Positions 8,467-18,951 of a DNA stretch of 64,000 nucleotides are shown here, piece after piece. Source of the DNA: Marinobacterium sp. LSUCC0821. Lineage in GTDB: Bacteria; Pseudomonadota; Gammaproteobacteria; Pseudomonadales; Balneatricaceae. Both the position numbers and the translations under genes were made by a program. Below the pieces are notes generated by a model. That model did no database searches. It was not told the DNA's origin and saw only the letters and a list, made by a program, of their open reading frames with translations. The DNA lies in contig NZ_CP051666.1 in the NCBI RefSeq assembly GCF_012848475.1, forward strand, positions 67,001-131,000, written 5' to 3'. Position 1 is the first letter of the stretch. Every line of letters starts with the position of its first letter.

Positions 8467-8837
8467 ACGATCTTCTCCTCATTGCCATTGTGAACCTTCC
8501 ACCACTCATCAGGGTCATCTCCCTCTTCCCAGCCACCCACAATACAGCGGGTTTGAGTATCTAGATCCGCTGCAATCTGTTTTGCGCAGTCTAGATCTTG
8601 AAGCCAAGGTGTTTCTGCTGAGTCAAACCAGATGCTTGTCCATGCTTTCCCGACAACGCGCTCTTGAATCAATACATCAATCTCAACCCCATGTAGGGTT
8701 GCGGTTAACTGAGTGGTATCTTTACTGATTTTGGGTGTGCTGAGGTTCTCGGCAATGGATGCTAGCCACTCGGTAAGTTGCTTGCCGTTGCACTCTTTTA
8801 CATACACCTCTATGTCGGGATGGCGTGTTTCGCTCAT
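8451..8837 (-). CDS. Conserved hypothetical protein
   Basis: 128 residues from ATG 8837, chosen because AGGAG lies five bases upstream; a GTG one codon earlier is too close. I do not recognise a family. It is soluble, acidic and tryptophan-rich towards the C-terminus (WEEGDDPDEWWKVHNG), with no signal peptide or membrane segment. Its 3' end overlaps zntB by 16 bases, which suggests a stable operon partner. No function assigned. Confidence 0.7.
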   Translation of the reverse strand: MSETRHPDIEVYVKECNGKQLTEWLASIAENLSTPKISKDTTQLTATLHGVEIDVLIQERVVGKAWTSIWFDSAETPWLQDLDCAKQIAADLDTQTRCIVGGWEEGDDPDEWWKVHNGNEEKIVWATN

Positions 8838-8874
8838 CACTGCTCCTTATATTCGGTAGCTCTATAGAGGTAAT

Positions 8875-9690
8875 TTAGGCTTTTTGCTTGAAAACTGCGA
8901 GATGAATATCGACTTCAGTGGTGAATTGCTTGATTTCACCCAATTTAAGAGCGGCGCGTTGCCCATGGGGTGTCATCATTAGCAAGTTGTTCAGTGCATC
9001 GCCCGATGGCAGGGTGAGGGGGAAGTTAACTCTCACATCTTCAATAAGCTCATAACCTTCACCCAGCTCTTTGCCAGGGTCAGAGATTTTCTCTCTAACG
9101 GTTTCATAGATCGCTTCGCGCAGTGAGTAGAGGTGTTTAACGCCAGGGTAAGCGATGATGACTACGCCAGTATCTTTAAGAATCTTAGCCATCGGTTCGC
9201 CAAGCACGCGGCTAAATACAATAACGGCGAGGTCGATCGACTTTTCCGGCACTGGTATCTGCGCAGAAGAGGCGACAGTCCAAGTAATATCTGTGCCTCG
9301 CTTGCAGGCACTTTTGATCGCATGCTTTGAGATATCCAGACCTAAAATATCTGGACTCTTAGCTTTTAGAGCGTTTGCAAAACGTTCTGTGTAGTAACCT
9401 TCGCCACAGCCAAGGTCGACAATCTTTGGATGCTCTTCTGTATATTTGTCTGCCAGTGAGGAGAGAGTGTCCGATACAGGTTGATAGTGGCCGGCACTAA
9501 GAAACTGCTGACGTGCCAAGATCATCTCAGGGTTATCGCCAGGATCTTTACTACGTTTGTTTTGAACCAGCAGTAGGTTCCAGTAACCCTGCTTAGCTCT
9601 ATCAAAGCTGTGTCTGTTTTCGCAAGCTAGGCTACGCCCATCATCAGTAGGGGTTAGTTGCGCGCTACAGACTGGGCAGATCAGTTGCAT
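8875..9690 (-). CDS. rlmA: 23S rRNA (guanine745-N1)-methyltransferase RlmA
   Basis: A 271-residue SAM-dependent methyltransferase acting on helix 35 of 23S rRNA. The N-terminal zinc site is Cys5, Cys8, Cys23 and His27, followed by the RlmA-type sequence RHSFDRAKQGYWNLL. The SAM-binding motif is VDLGCGEGYY (91-100) and the acidic motif DLAVIVFS follows. Its ATG is one base after the dapE stop codon, so it is co-expressed with the dap genes. Length matches the family (about 270). Confidence 0.92.
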   Translation of the reverse strand: MQLICPVCSAQLTPTDDGRSLACENRHSFDRAKQGYWNLLLVQNKRSKDPGDNPEMILARQQFLSAGHYQPVSDTLSSLADKYTEEHPKIVDLGCGEGYYTERFANALKAKSPDILGLDISKHAIKSACKRGTDITWTVASSAQIPVPEKSIDLAVIVFSRVLGEPMAKILKDTGVVIIAYPGVKHLYSLREAIYETVREKISDPGKELGEGYELIEDVRVNFPLTLPSGDALNNLLMMTPHGQRAALKLGEIKQFTTEVDIHLAVFKQKA

Positions 9691-9691
9691 C

Positions 9692-10837
<1,146 letters not shown>

Positions 10838-10859
10838 CTATCTACTTTTTATCTTGAAC

Positions 10860-11891
10860 TTAGTTGTGCGCGTGAAGTTCTGCGTTGAGTTCAATCGCAG
10901 ATTTGTTTGTCTTAACTTCAATGCGGCCAGTCTGCGAGTTGCGACGGAATAGCAGGTCAGATTTACCTGCAAGTTCCGAAGCTTTAACAGTCGCAACTTC
11001 ACTGTTCTGATCATCAAGGATGGTCACTTTAGAGCCACCAGTAATGTATAGACCCGCTTCAAGCGTACAGCGATCACCTAGAGGAATGCCTAGGCCGGCA
11101 TTAGCACCGAGTAGCGCGTTTTCACCTACAGAGATAACAACGCTGTTACCGCCAGAGAGAGTTCCCATTGTTGAACAGCCGCCACCTAGGTCTGAGCCAT
11201 TGCCTACAACAACACCTGCAGAGATGCGACCTTCAACCATGCTCACGCCCATAGTACCTGCGTTGAAGTTGATGAAGCCTTCATGCATGACTGTCGTGCC
11301 TTCGCCAACGTGTGCGCCTAGACGAACGCGTGAAGCAGCCGCTACACGAACACCGGTTGGGACGACGTAGTTCGCCATCTGTGGGAATTTATCAACAGAG
11401 TTAACGTGGATGACACGACCTTGAGCGCGTGCAGCAAGCTGGCGCTGAGATAGCTCATCAAGCGCGATAGCGCCTTCGCTGGTCCAAGCAACGTTTGGCA
11501 GTAGACCAAAAATACCGCTTAGATTCTGACCGTGAGGTTTAACAAGGCGGTGCGAAACTAGCGATAGCTTCAGGTAAGCTTCCGCAGTTGTCGTTGGTGC
11601 TTCATCGCTTGCAAGAATACAGACAACAAGTGGCTGAGATGTTCCCTCAAGAACCTCAACGATCTGCGCTTGATCTTCAGCATCAACGCTCAGAAACGCA
11701 GCTTCTAGTGATTTAAGCTGAGCCGCTTCAATCTCAATAGCTTGGTTTCCGCCAGTGTAACCAACTGCTTTTGCAACAGCTTCGATCATCGTCGCATCGG
11801 CATTAAGAATCGGCTGGTTGTAGTAAACTTCTAGCCATTCGCCTTTCGCTGATTTAGTACCGACACCCAGGCCGAACGCAAAATTAGTCAT
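10860..11891 (-). CDS. dapD: Tetrahydrodipicolinate N-succinyltransferase DapD (long form)
   Basis: 343 residues. This is the long DapD class found in Pseudomonas and actinobacteria, not the 274-residue E. coli form. The C-terminal half shows hexapeptide repeats of a left-handed beta-helix (GAHVGEGTTVMHEGF, GVVVGNGSDLGGGCS, NALLGANAGLGIPLG), which bind succinyl-CoA as a trimer. It catalyses succinylation of tetrahydrodipicolinate ahead of DapC and DapE. It lies between yffB-like arsC and dapE, all on the minus strand. Confidence 0.95.
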   Translation of the reverse strand: MTNFAFGLGVGTKSAKGEWLEVYYNQPILNADATMIEAVAKAVGYTGGNQAIEIEAAQLKSLEAAFLSVDAEDQAQIVEVLEGTSQPLVVCILASDEAPTTTAEAYLKLSLVSHRLVKPHGQNLSGIFGLLPNVAWTSEGAIALDELSQRQLAARAQGRVIHVNSVDKFPQMANYVVPTGVRVAAASRVRLGAHVGEGTTVMHEGFINFNAGTMGVSMVEGRISAGVVVGNGSDLGGGCSTMGTLSGGNSVVISVGENALLGANAGLGIPLGDRCTLEAGLYITGGSKVTILDDQNSEVATVKASELAGKSDLLFRRNSQTGRIEVKTNKSAIELNAELHAHN

Positions 11892-11905
11892 TATATTTCC
11901 TCGTA

Positions 11906-12247
11906 TTAACTTTTAAGTGCCGCTTGTACGTCAGCAGTAAAACCAACTTCAATACGGTCTGAATCTTCAATAATTGGGCGTTTGATAAGCGATGGTTGCT
12001 CGCTCATTAACTGAATTAGCTGTGTCTCATCGGTGATCGCTTTAGTGGCATCATCTAGCTTGCGCCAGGTCGTACCGCGCTTGTTGAGCACTTTGTCTAT
12101 GCCGGCTGCATCTACCCAGGTTTTGATCAAAGATGGGGTAGGCGGGACCTTTTTAAAATCGACAAAGTCGAATGCAAAGCCTTCGCTGGTCATCCAGGTA
12201 CGCGCTTTTTTAACCGTGTCGCAATTGGGTATTCCGTAAACCTTCAT
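11906..12247 (-). CDS. ArsC/Spx-family protein, YffB-like
   Basis: 113 residues from ATG 12247; the longer open frame adds 14 residues but the family N-terminus begins MKVYGIPNCDTVKK. It is a thioredoxin-fold ArsC-like protein with a single active-site Cys9 (PNCDT) and the conserved RGTTWRKL and RPI segments. YffB proteins lie next to dap genes in many gammaproteobacteria and are thought to act as glutathione-dependent thiol reductases; substrate unknown. It starts nine bases after the dapC stop codon. Confidence 0.88.
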   Translation of the reverse strand: MKVYGIPNCDTVKKARTWMTSEGFAFDFVDFKKVPPTPSLIKTWVDAAGIDKVLNKRGTTWRKLDDATKAITDETQLIQLMSEQPSLIKRPIIEDSDRIEVGFTADVQAALKS

Positions 12248-12255
12248 GAAAAACC

Positions 12256-13455
12256 TTATAGTGACTCGATGTAGCGACGGATGCGCCACGCGGCTTCAAC
12301 ACACTCTTCAACGGTTGCAACCAACGCCATACGAACATATCCCGATCCAGGGTAAAGTCCGTCAGTGGTTTCGCGTGATAGGTAGCGACCTGGAAGAACG
12401 GTGAGATGCTGTTGTTCAAAAAGACCAGCAGTGAACTTATCATCATCAATTGGTGTTTTGGCCCACAAATAGAAGCTTGCATCAGGCATTTTTACATCCA
12501 TGACGGGTGCTAGTATCTCAAGTACCGCAGCAAATTTAAGACGGTACTGTTCACGGTTCTGTTGAACGTGTGCCTCGTCATTCCACGCTGCAACTGACCC
12601 TTTTTGAACCTGAATTGGCATCGCACAACCGTGGTATGTACGGTATAGCAAGAAAGGTTTCATCAAAGCTGCATCGCCTGCAATAAAACCAGATCTTAAA
12701 CCAGGAAGGTTTGAACGTTTTGACAGGCTGTGGAAAACCACACAGTTTTTATAGTCGTGACGGCCAATTTGTTGGCACACTTCAAGCAGTCCTACCGGTG
12801 GATTAGCTTCATCAAAGTAGATCTCTGAGTAGCACTCATCAGAGGCCAAAATGAAGTCGTACTTATCTGCAAGTTCTATCAGTTTTATCAACTGCTCACG
12901 TGAATGCACCGCGCCACTTGGGTTGTTTGGTGAGCAGACAAATAGAAGCTCACAACGCTGCCAAATAGCTTCAGGAATTGCATCGTAGTCTGGAATGAAA
13001 CCGTTCTCTTCAAGTGTTGGCATGAAGTAAGGCTCCGCACCTGCTAGGTAGGCAGCACCTTCATAGATTTGGTAGAACGGATCCGGAGAAAATACCAGTG
13101 CACCCGGTTTGCGCTCAACAGCGCACTGGGTAAAAGCAAAGATCGCCTCACGTGTCCCCATAACAGGAAGTACGTGGTTGTCTGCAGTCAATGAAGCAGC
13201 TTGTAGTCTAAAACGACGAGTACACCAGTCAGCGATCGCTTCTCGCAGCTCCTGGCTACCCTTGGTGGTAGGGTAGTTGGCCACCAGATCAACAGATTGG
13301 CGAAGCACATCTGTCACCAGTGACGGTGCCGGGTGTTTTGGTTCACCAATACCAAGTGAGATATGTTCTAACTCTTTTGGCGGATTGAGATTACCGAGAA
13401 GCACAGCCAGCTTTTCAAAAGGGTATGGCTGCAGTAGCGATAGATCTGTGTTCAT
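12256..13455 (-). CDS. dapC: Succinyldiaminopimelate transaminase DapC
   Basis: A 399-residue class I/II aminotransferase. The PLP-lysine is Lys246 in HSLSKRSNLPG; SPNNP (175-179) and SDECY (205-209) contact the cofactor. It makes N-succinyl-diaminopimelate from the keto-acid with glutamate as donor. The dap neighbourhood, not sequence alone, decides DapC over other fold-type I aminotransferases. It is the first gene of the minus-strand dap run and has a TATACT -10 element 45 bases upstream. Confidence 0.92.
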   Translation of the reverse strand: MNTDLSLLQPYPFEKLAVLLGNLNPPKELEHISLGIGEPKHPAPSLVTDVLRQSVDLVANYPTTKGSQELREAIADWCTRRFRLQAASLTADNHVLPVMGTREAIFAFTQCAVERKPGALVFSPDPFYQIYEGAAYLAGAEPYFMPTLEENGFIPDYDAIPEAIWQRCELLFVCSPNNPSGAVHSREQLIKLIELADKYDFILASDECYSEIYFDEANPPVGLLEVCQQIGRHDYKNCVVFHSLSKRSNLPGLRSGFIAGDAALMKPFLLYRTYHGCAMPIQVQKGSVAAWNDEAHVQQNREQYRLKFAAVLEILAPVMDVKMPDASFYLWAKTPIDDDKFTAGLFEQQHLTVLPGRYLSRETTDGLYPGSGYVRMALVATVEECVEAAWRIRRYIESL

Positions 13456-13499
13456 TGAGTGTCCTGTTTGTGCTCAGCACGACCAAAATTTAGGCGCAA

Positions 13500-13505
13500 A
13501 GTATA
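13500..13505 (-). promoter_or_regulatory. Candidate -10 element for dapC
   Basis: On the minus strand, TATACT is followed by TTGCGCC, almost the same as the element upstream of valS (shared GTATACTTTGC). The -35 region is poor. The 125-base gap to the RND permease also holds a 7-bp inverted repeat (13544-13550 with 13567-13573) without a clear T-tract. Confidence 0.35.
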
Positions 13506-13580
13506 CTGTATCGGCCAGCCTGAATCGACAGCGCGATTTATTGCCCTGCTAACCTTATTAGGGGTGAGCAGGGTTTGTTG

Positions 13581-16500
13581 CTAGGGAGTATCCACTCCGT
13601 GAGCAGTGATTGGTTTGAACCCCATCTTGTCACGAGCACCTTCAATAATCGTCAATAGTGATGGCACGACGACAAGAATCAATAGTGTGCCGTAGCCAAG
13701 ACCAAAGACAATTGAGGCTGCCATTGGTATCAAGAATTGTGCCTGCAGTGAGGTTTCAAACAGGATAGGAGTTAGACCGCCTATCGTTGTTAGTGAAGTT
13801 AGCATTACCGCGCGCAAACGCTGGCAGGCTGCTTCAACAACTGCATCATGGGTGTTATATCCCTGCTCTTTAAGTTTCTTATAGAAGGTGACTAGGACGA
13901 TCGAATCGTTAATGACGATGCCCGACAGACCAAAGAAACCAAACAGCGAAAGAATCGTAAGATCTAGCCCCATTAGGAAGTGTCCTAATAGTGCCCCAGT
14001 AAGACCCAAAGGAATGGTCAGCATGATGGTGATTGGCCAGCTGTAAGAGGCGAATACCCAAGCGAGTATTACGTAGATCAACACAAGTGCTATCACGAGA
14101 CCCGTTTTCATATCGCCAAGCGTCTCGCGCTGATCACGGTTCTTGCCTTCAAAGCTTGCGTTGATGCCATATTTTCCAAGCAGAGCTGGCATCACGTTTG
14201 CTTGCAGATCAGCAATGATCTCATTGGCATTGCCGACTGTCTCATCAAGGTCCGCTGAGACGTTAATAGAGAGCAATCCATCAATGCGTTGTAGTGAATC
14301 AAAGCCCTGCTGCGCTCTGAATTCAAGTACGTTGGAGATCGGTGTTACGCTACCGTCGGCAAGTACGATAGGCAGCTGACTGAGAGAGCTGAGGCGATTT
14401 CGCTGCTCGTCACCCATCATTACCCTTACTTTGATCTCATCGCGGCCCTGATAGAAGCTCTGTACTTCGATACCATCAAACGCGGCACGAAGTTGGCGGC
14501 CTACCTGTTCAAGACGTAAGCCAGCAGCTTCGCCTGCAGGGGTCAATTTATAGATCAACTGCGACGTTCCATAGGGAAGGTCATCATCGATGTTGCTCAA
14601 ACCCGAGTAGGCTTTTAACTTCTCTTGTAGTTCAAGCGAAGCAGCTTTTAGCGTATCGATATCACCGCCTGTTAATTGCGCTTCAATTGGTTTGCCTGGA
14701 GGTCCGCCTTGATCTACATCCATAGTGAACTTTTCAAGCCCTGCGGGTTGGATGATTCGGCTACGGAGCTCTTTTATAAACTGCGATGTCTTTACCTCCC
14801 TATGGTCGCCAGGGAAGAGCTCAACAGCGATCGAACCATAGGTTTCACCCACTGAAGGCGCTGCATTTCGGCTGAATTGAACAGTATTTAGGCGGATCAG
14901 GCTCAATTTAAGATTGTCGCCGCCCAGTGCTTGGTCAGTCTCAACGATTTTAGAATCGACATATTTGAGGAACTGCTCGACATTCTTGCCGTCGGTGCCC
15001 GAGACAAACTGGGCATTCACTGTGAAGGTGTCCTGCTCAACGGACGGGAAGAAGTTGAACTTGATTCGCCCGCCTGCCATCAGACCAATCGCGAAGATCA
15101 TGATACCGAGCGCGGTCGCTATAGAGGCCCAGCGGAAAGTGATCGCTGTCTCAACAAACGGACGGAATATGTCGTCACGGAATTTGTTGAATCCAGCGTC
15201 TAGCTTAACGCGAATTTTTGAAGGGTGAACCGCGTCTGCATTCACCAGAGCATGGTGAAGGTGACCTGGTAGAACAAAGAAACTCTCAATCAGTGATGCG
15301 ATGATGACACAGATAACCACGATTGGAATGTCGACAAGGATGTTGCCGATAATGCCACCAATCATCATTAGCGGTAGGAATGCAGCGATGGTCGTCATTG
15401 AAGATGCTGTAACCGGAGCTAGCATGCGAAGCGCGCCACCAACCGCTGCTCGTTTTGAACTCTCACCCATTTGCGCGTGGGCAAGGGTATCCTCACCAAC
15501 CACTATAGCGTCATCGACAATGATACCCAGCGCCATGATTAGTGCGAAAAGCGAAATCATGTTGATGGAGCCGCCAATCAAATAGAGCACTGCGAGTGTT
15601 GCTAGGAAGGAGGTTGGTATCCCTACTGTCACCCAAAATGCGACGCGACCATTGAGGAATAGATAGAGAATTAAAACAACCAATACCAAGCCGCTCGCAC
15701 CGTTCTCCATTAGAAGATTGATGCGGTCACGAATCAGGGTCCACTGCTCATCAAAAGCGATCAGTGAGACACCTTCAGGGGTTGTTGGGCGAGTCTCTTC
15801 GAGCCAGTCGTTAAAGATCTTTGCGGCAGTCAGACTGTTCTCAGTCTCGGTGCGTTTTAGATTTAAGACAATAGCTGGATTGTTCTGGTAGAAGAGACGA
15901 ACCTGTCCCTCTACATCGCGTTTTTCGATCAGTGCGATATCACCTAGGCGAACCAGTTTGCCCTCTTGCGCGGTGATCAGTGGCAGCTCTTCAAATCCCG
16001 CTACATCACGTTGTTGGCCAAGGCTGCGGATACGGCGAGCGCCGTCATCCTGTGCTGCCATACCTGCTGGCAGATCAACGGAGCGCTGGCGAATGATGTT
16101 CGAGATGTCGCTTAGGTTCATGCCCAGTTGGTTTAAGCTATCTGGGTTGAACTCGATAGCGATCTCCTGTTCGGGCATGCCCTGGAAATCAACTTTTCGA
16201 ACGCCGCGAGAGAGTAGTTGTTGTTCGTAACTGCGTGCCAGTGTTCGAAGCTCCTCGAGTGAGGCGCGATCACTGGTGACGATTAGATCGGCAATGTCGT
16301 CGTAGCGAGTGATGATTTGGACAATCGGTTGCTCTGCATCAGAAGGGAGGGAAGGTGCTACAGAGTCCATCTTCTGTTTCGCTTCCGAGAGTGCGTAGTT
16401 GATGTCAGCACTCTCCTCCATCTCTAGACGGAAGCTGGCCATGCCATCACGTGCAATGGCAAAAGAGCGTTTTACGCCATCTAGAGCACGAATCTCCTCC

Positions 16501-16727
16501 TCTACGGGAAGAATGATCGAGGTCTGAACATCCTCAGCACTGGCGCCACTCCAAGGAACAGAGATCGTAATGATATCGAGCGTAAAGGTTGGAAAAAACT
16601 GAATGTTGAGGCGGTTGATGCCAAGCAGACCCGCTGCAAGCATCAATAGCATCAACAGATTGGCTGCAACCCTGTGGGTCGCAAAGAGGTTAACGAACCC
16701 CTTTAAACCACTGGTAGTTTGGCTCAC
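13581..16727 (-). CDS. RND efflux transporter permease
   Basis: A 1048-residue inner-membrane proton/drug antiporter of the AcrB superfamily. It has two repeats of a TM helix, a large periplasmic domain and several TM helices. The proton-relay pair Asp405-Asp406 is present in GIIVDDAIVVGEDT, and the second half keeps GIVINDSIVLV. The GTG start overlaps the adaptor stop (GTGA), so the two are translationally coupled. No outer-membrane factor gene is adjacent; such systems often share a TolC encoded elsewhere. Substrate is not predictable. Confidence 0.93.
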   Translation of the reverse strand: MSQTTSGLKGFVNLFATHRVAANLLMLLMLAAGLLGINRLNIQFFPTFTLDIITISVPWSGASAEDVQTSIILPVEEEIRALDGVKRSFAIARDGMASFRLEMEESADINYALSEAKQKMDSVAPSLPSDAEQPIVQIITRYDDIADLIVTSDRASLEELRTLARSYEQQLLSRGVRKVDFQGMPEQEIAIEFNPDSLNQLGMNLSDISNIIRQRSVDLPAGMAAQDDGARRIRSLGQQRDVAGFEELPLITAQEGKLVRLGDIALIEKRDVEGQVRLFYQNNPAIVLNLKRTETENSLTAAKIFNDWLEETRPTTPEGVSLIAFDEQWTLIRDRINLLMENGASGLVLVVLILYLFLNGRVAFWVTVGIPTSFLATLAVLYLIGGSINMISLFALIMALGIIVDDAIVVGEDTLAHAQMGESSKRAAVGGALRMLAPVTASSMTTIAAFLPLMMIGGIIGNILVDIPIVVICVIIASLIESFFVLPGHLHHALVNADAVHPSKIRVKLDAGFNKFRDDIFRPFVETAITFRWASIATALGIMIFAIGLMAGGRIKFNFFPSVEQDTFTVNAQFVSGTDGKNVEQFLKYVDSKIVETDQALGGDNLKLSLIRLNTVQFSRNAAPSVGETYGSIAVELFPGDHREVKTSQFIKELRSRIIQPAGLEKFTMDVDQGGPPGKPIEAQLTGGDIDTLKAASLELQEKLKAYSGLSNIDDDLPYGTSQLIYKLTPAGEAAGLRLEQVGRQLRAAFDGIEVQSFYQGRDEIKVRVMMGDEQRNRLSSLSQLPIVLADGSVTPISNVLEFRAQQGFDSLQRIDGLLSINVSADLDETVGNANEIIADLQANVMPALLGKYGINASFEGKNRDQRETLGDMKTGLVIALVLIYVILAWVFASYSWPITIMLTIPLGLTGALLGHFLMGLDLTILSLFGFFGLSGIVINDSIVLVTFYKKLKEQGYNTHDAVVEAACQRLRAVMLTSLTTIGGLTPILFETSLQAQFLIPMAASIVFGLGYGTLLILVVVPSLLTIIEGARDKMGFKPITAHGVDTP

Positions 16728-17962
16728 TGTTTCACCTCAACAAGCATGCCGCTGACCGCATTTGGTAATTGTGTAGTGATGATCAAATCGTTATTCACAA
16801 TTTTATCGCTACGAACCAGAACTAAGTGCTCACCTGACTCACTTTGACGGTTTCCCAAATGCTCAACTGTGATTGATTCAAGGCGAGAATCTACGACGCG
16901 GTAGATACGATCCGTTCCGTACAGTGCAGCAGGCGGCAGGGCAACCACTGAATCGATCGCCGGTAGCTCAAGCGAAATGCTAAGAGTTCTACCTGGCTCT
17001 GGGATGTAGTTTGATTCACTGAAGTGGAACAGTCCGTCCACGCCTGTAGCGCCTTTCGTGACTTCAGCGCCTAAACGTTGTAGTTCAAGTTTAAGTAGTT
17101 GATTGTCTACCTTCGCAGTTGCTACCAACTCTAAATCACCCTCGGCATCGCGTTTGATCAGCGGAAGTGTTTTGGCTGGCAGCTGAGCACGTACCTCTAG
17201 ATCAGAGTATGGGTAGATTCGAGCTAGGGCATCGCTTAGGCGCAATCTATCACCAGTTGCTACCGCGACGCTGGTAATGCGGCCATCGAAAGGAGCTTTG
17301 ACAGAAGCGCGGTCACGATCGAGTAGTGACTTATCAAGGGTTGCCTGAGCCTGCGCAATAGATGCTTTAAGCTGTGCAACACGATTTGGGTGATCTGCAA
17401 TCGACTGTTCGCGAGCGACAATGCTGAGCTGGCGCTGTTGTGCATTCATCTCTGCATTATCAAGTTGCTCTTTGCTTGCCAGTTTGCGATCTGAAAGGTC
17501 TAGTTGACGTTGACGCGAACGGGTAGCAATCTTTGCCATCTCACGCTCGATTTCAAGGGCTTTTTGGTCAGTTTCAAATCGGAGGTTTTCAGCAGATAAC
17601 TGCGCTTTTAGTGCGGCAATTTGCGCACGCTGTTGAGCTATCTGAAGATCTAAATCTCGCGTATCCAATTGAATGAGGAGCTCGCCAGCTTTAACTCGCG
17701 CACCCTCTTTAGCTACAACTGATGCGACATCCGCTGCGATGGGTGACTTTAAAGTAACCATCTTAGGCGTCTCTACTTCTGCATAGAGTTCAATTTGTGG
17801 GGCAACAGCAGCTGGTTGTGCGGTGATCGCATTCACTGTCCAAGAGCGCTCTTTCGCAGCCTTAGGTGGTATCTGCGGTTTACTCGCTTTAAGCATTGAA
17901 AAGATAGCGATAGCTAGCGCCAGAATGGCGATTGGCAAAATAAACTTTAGGAGTCGTTTCAC
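16724..17962 (-). CDS. RND efflux periplasmic adaptor subunit
   Basis: A 412-residue membrane fusion protein. An N-terminal membrane anchor or signal (about 4-26) is followed by a lipoyl half-motif (AAVAPQIELYAEVETPK), a long helical hairpin rich in Gln and Ala (about 105-205), the second lipoyl half (VKAPFDGRITSV) and beta-barrel/membrane-proximal domains. It bridges the permease at 13581 to an outer-membrane channel. The shared upstream region with the divergent hydrolase carries a spaced inverted repeat. Confidence 0.92.
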   Translation of the reverse strand: MKRLLKFILPIAILALAIAIFSMLKASKPQIPPKAAKERSWTVNAITAQPAAVAPQIELYAEVETPKMVTLKSPIAADVASVVAKEGARVKAGELLIQLDTRDLDLQIAQQRAQIAALKAQLSAENLRFETDQKALEIEREMAKIATRSRQRQLDLSDRKLASKEQLDNAEMNAQQRQLSIVAREQSIADHPNRVAQLKASIAQAQATLDKSLLDRDRASVKAPFDGRITSVAVATGDRLRLSDALARIYPYSDLEVRAQLPAKTLPLIKRDAEGDLELVATAKVDNQLLKLELQRLGAEVTKGATGVDGLFHFSESNYIPEPGRTLSISLELPAIDSVVALPPAALYGTDRIYRVVDSRLESITVEHLGNRQSESGEHLVLVRSDKIVNNDLIITTQLPNAVSGMLVEVKQ

Positions 17963-18000
17963 GACCTTATGCTCCTGAAGATGAAAAAAGAGACTTATTG

Positions 18001-18054
18001 TATATCAATGCACTCAATCAATCAGTACAGGTAATTGCCCCTGTTTGATATATT
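18001..18054. promoter_or_regulatory. Divergent promoter region with spaced inverted repeat
   Basis: TATATCAA (18001-18008) and TTGATATA (18045-18052) form an 8-bp inverted repeat, 36 bases apart. The right arm overlaps a possible extended -10 (TGA-TATATT, 18046-18054) for the hydrolase. On the minus strand, CTGATT-17-TACAAT could serve the RND operon, its -10 lying partly in the left arm. An ACAGG/CCTGT pair lies between. Either a regulator site or coincidence. Confidence 0.3.
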
Positions 18055-18105
18055 GCAATCTTAAACGCAAATTCATATCAGTCAGATTAATACCAAGAAA
18101 AACAG

Positions 18106-18951
18106 ATGCAGCAGAGATCAATTCAATACTCGCTTGGTGATAGAGAGTACCGTCTAAATTACTGGATGGACGGTTCAGAGGGTGCGCAGGAGATAGTTCT
18201 CTGTGTTCACGGCTTGTTGCGTCATTCGCGCGATTTTGATGAGTTGATAGCTGAGTTAAGTGACCATTTTTTTTGTGTCTCTGTCGATTTACCGGGGCGA
18301 GGGCAAAGCGATTGGTTCGAGGAAGCTGCTAGTTACACTCCAGAAAACTACTTACCTGCACTGCTTAGTCTGATCGCCACACTTCCTGATAAACCGATTA
18401 TTTGGGTTGGAACCTCGCTGGGCGGCATCATGGGTATGGCTTATGCAGCGACGCCCGAAAATAGGTTGGCGGCACTTGTCGTCAATGATATTGGTGCTGA
18501 AATTCCAGGTGCAGCGCTAACCCGTATTGGCAATTACATCACAGCGCCTCAATTTTCAAAACTGGAGCAAGTTGAAGGGTTTTTAAAAGAGACCTATCCA
18601 CATTATCAGGGTTTAACAACTGAGCAGTGGTCTCGTCTTGCGACGTATGGAAGTCGCAGTGAGGACGGTAAGATTTTTCTTCACTATGACCCTAATATTG
18701 CTGTGAATACTAAAGCGGCCAGTGGTGAAGATATATCACTTTGGCCCTTGTGGAATCTGCTCACTGTGCCTGTGTTGGTGGTACAAGCTCTAGAGTCTGA
18801 TCTGCTAACCCAGCCTATCTTAGAAAAAATGAGAGAATCCTCAGTGCAATTTGATCTTCAGACCATTCAAGGTGTTGGGCATGCTCCGTCATTGATGAAA
18901 AAGTCTGAATATCTGCCAATCGTTGAATGGATAAAAGCGAGGTTTGTCTAA
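18106..18951 (+). CDS. Alpha/beta hydrolase
   Basis: A 281-residue alpha/beta hydrolase. The oxyanion-hole HG (35-36) sits in CVHGLLRHSRDF, the nucleophile Ser104 in GTSLGG, a candidate acid in ALESDLLTQ and the catalytic His in GVGHAPSL. No signal peptide, so cytoplasmic. It ends immediately before the kinase-like gene, which starts at the next base. Substrate (ester, lactone or C-C bond) cannot be told. Confidence 0.85.
   Translation: MQQRSIQYSLGDREYRLNYWMDGSEGAQEIVLCVHGLLRHSRDFDELIAELSDHFFCVSVDLPGRGQSDWFEEAASYTPENYLPALLSLIATLPDKPIIWVGTSLGGIMGMAYAATPENRLAALVVNDIGAEIPGAALTRIGNYITAPQFSKLEQVEGFLKETYPHYQGLTTEQWSRLATYGSRSEDGKIFLHYDPNIAVNTKAASGEDISLWPLWNLLTVPVLVVQALESDLLTQPILEKMRESSVQFDLQTIQGVGHAPSLMKKSEYLPIVEWIKARFV

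Noticed and set aside
13544-13573. Inverted repeat CCCTGCT/AGCAGGG after the RND permease as a terminator
   Set aside because: Arms are 16 bases apart and only a broken T-run follows; not strong enough to call.
13581-16727. Several long antisense ORFs across the RND, valS and prfB genes
   Set aside because: They are low-complexity Ser/Arg-rich shadows of strongly coding sequence with no family features.
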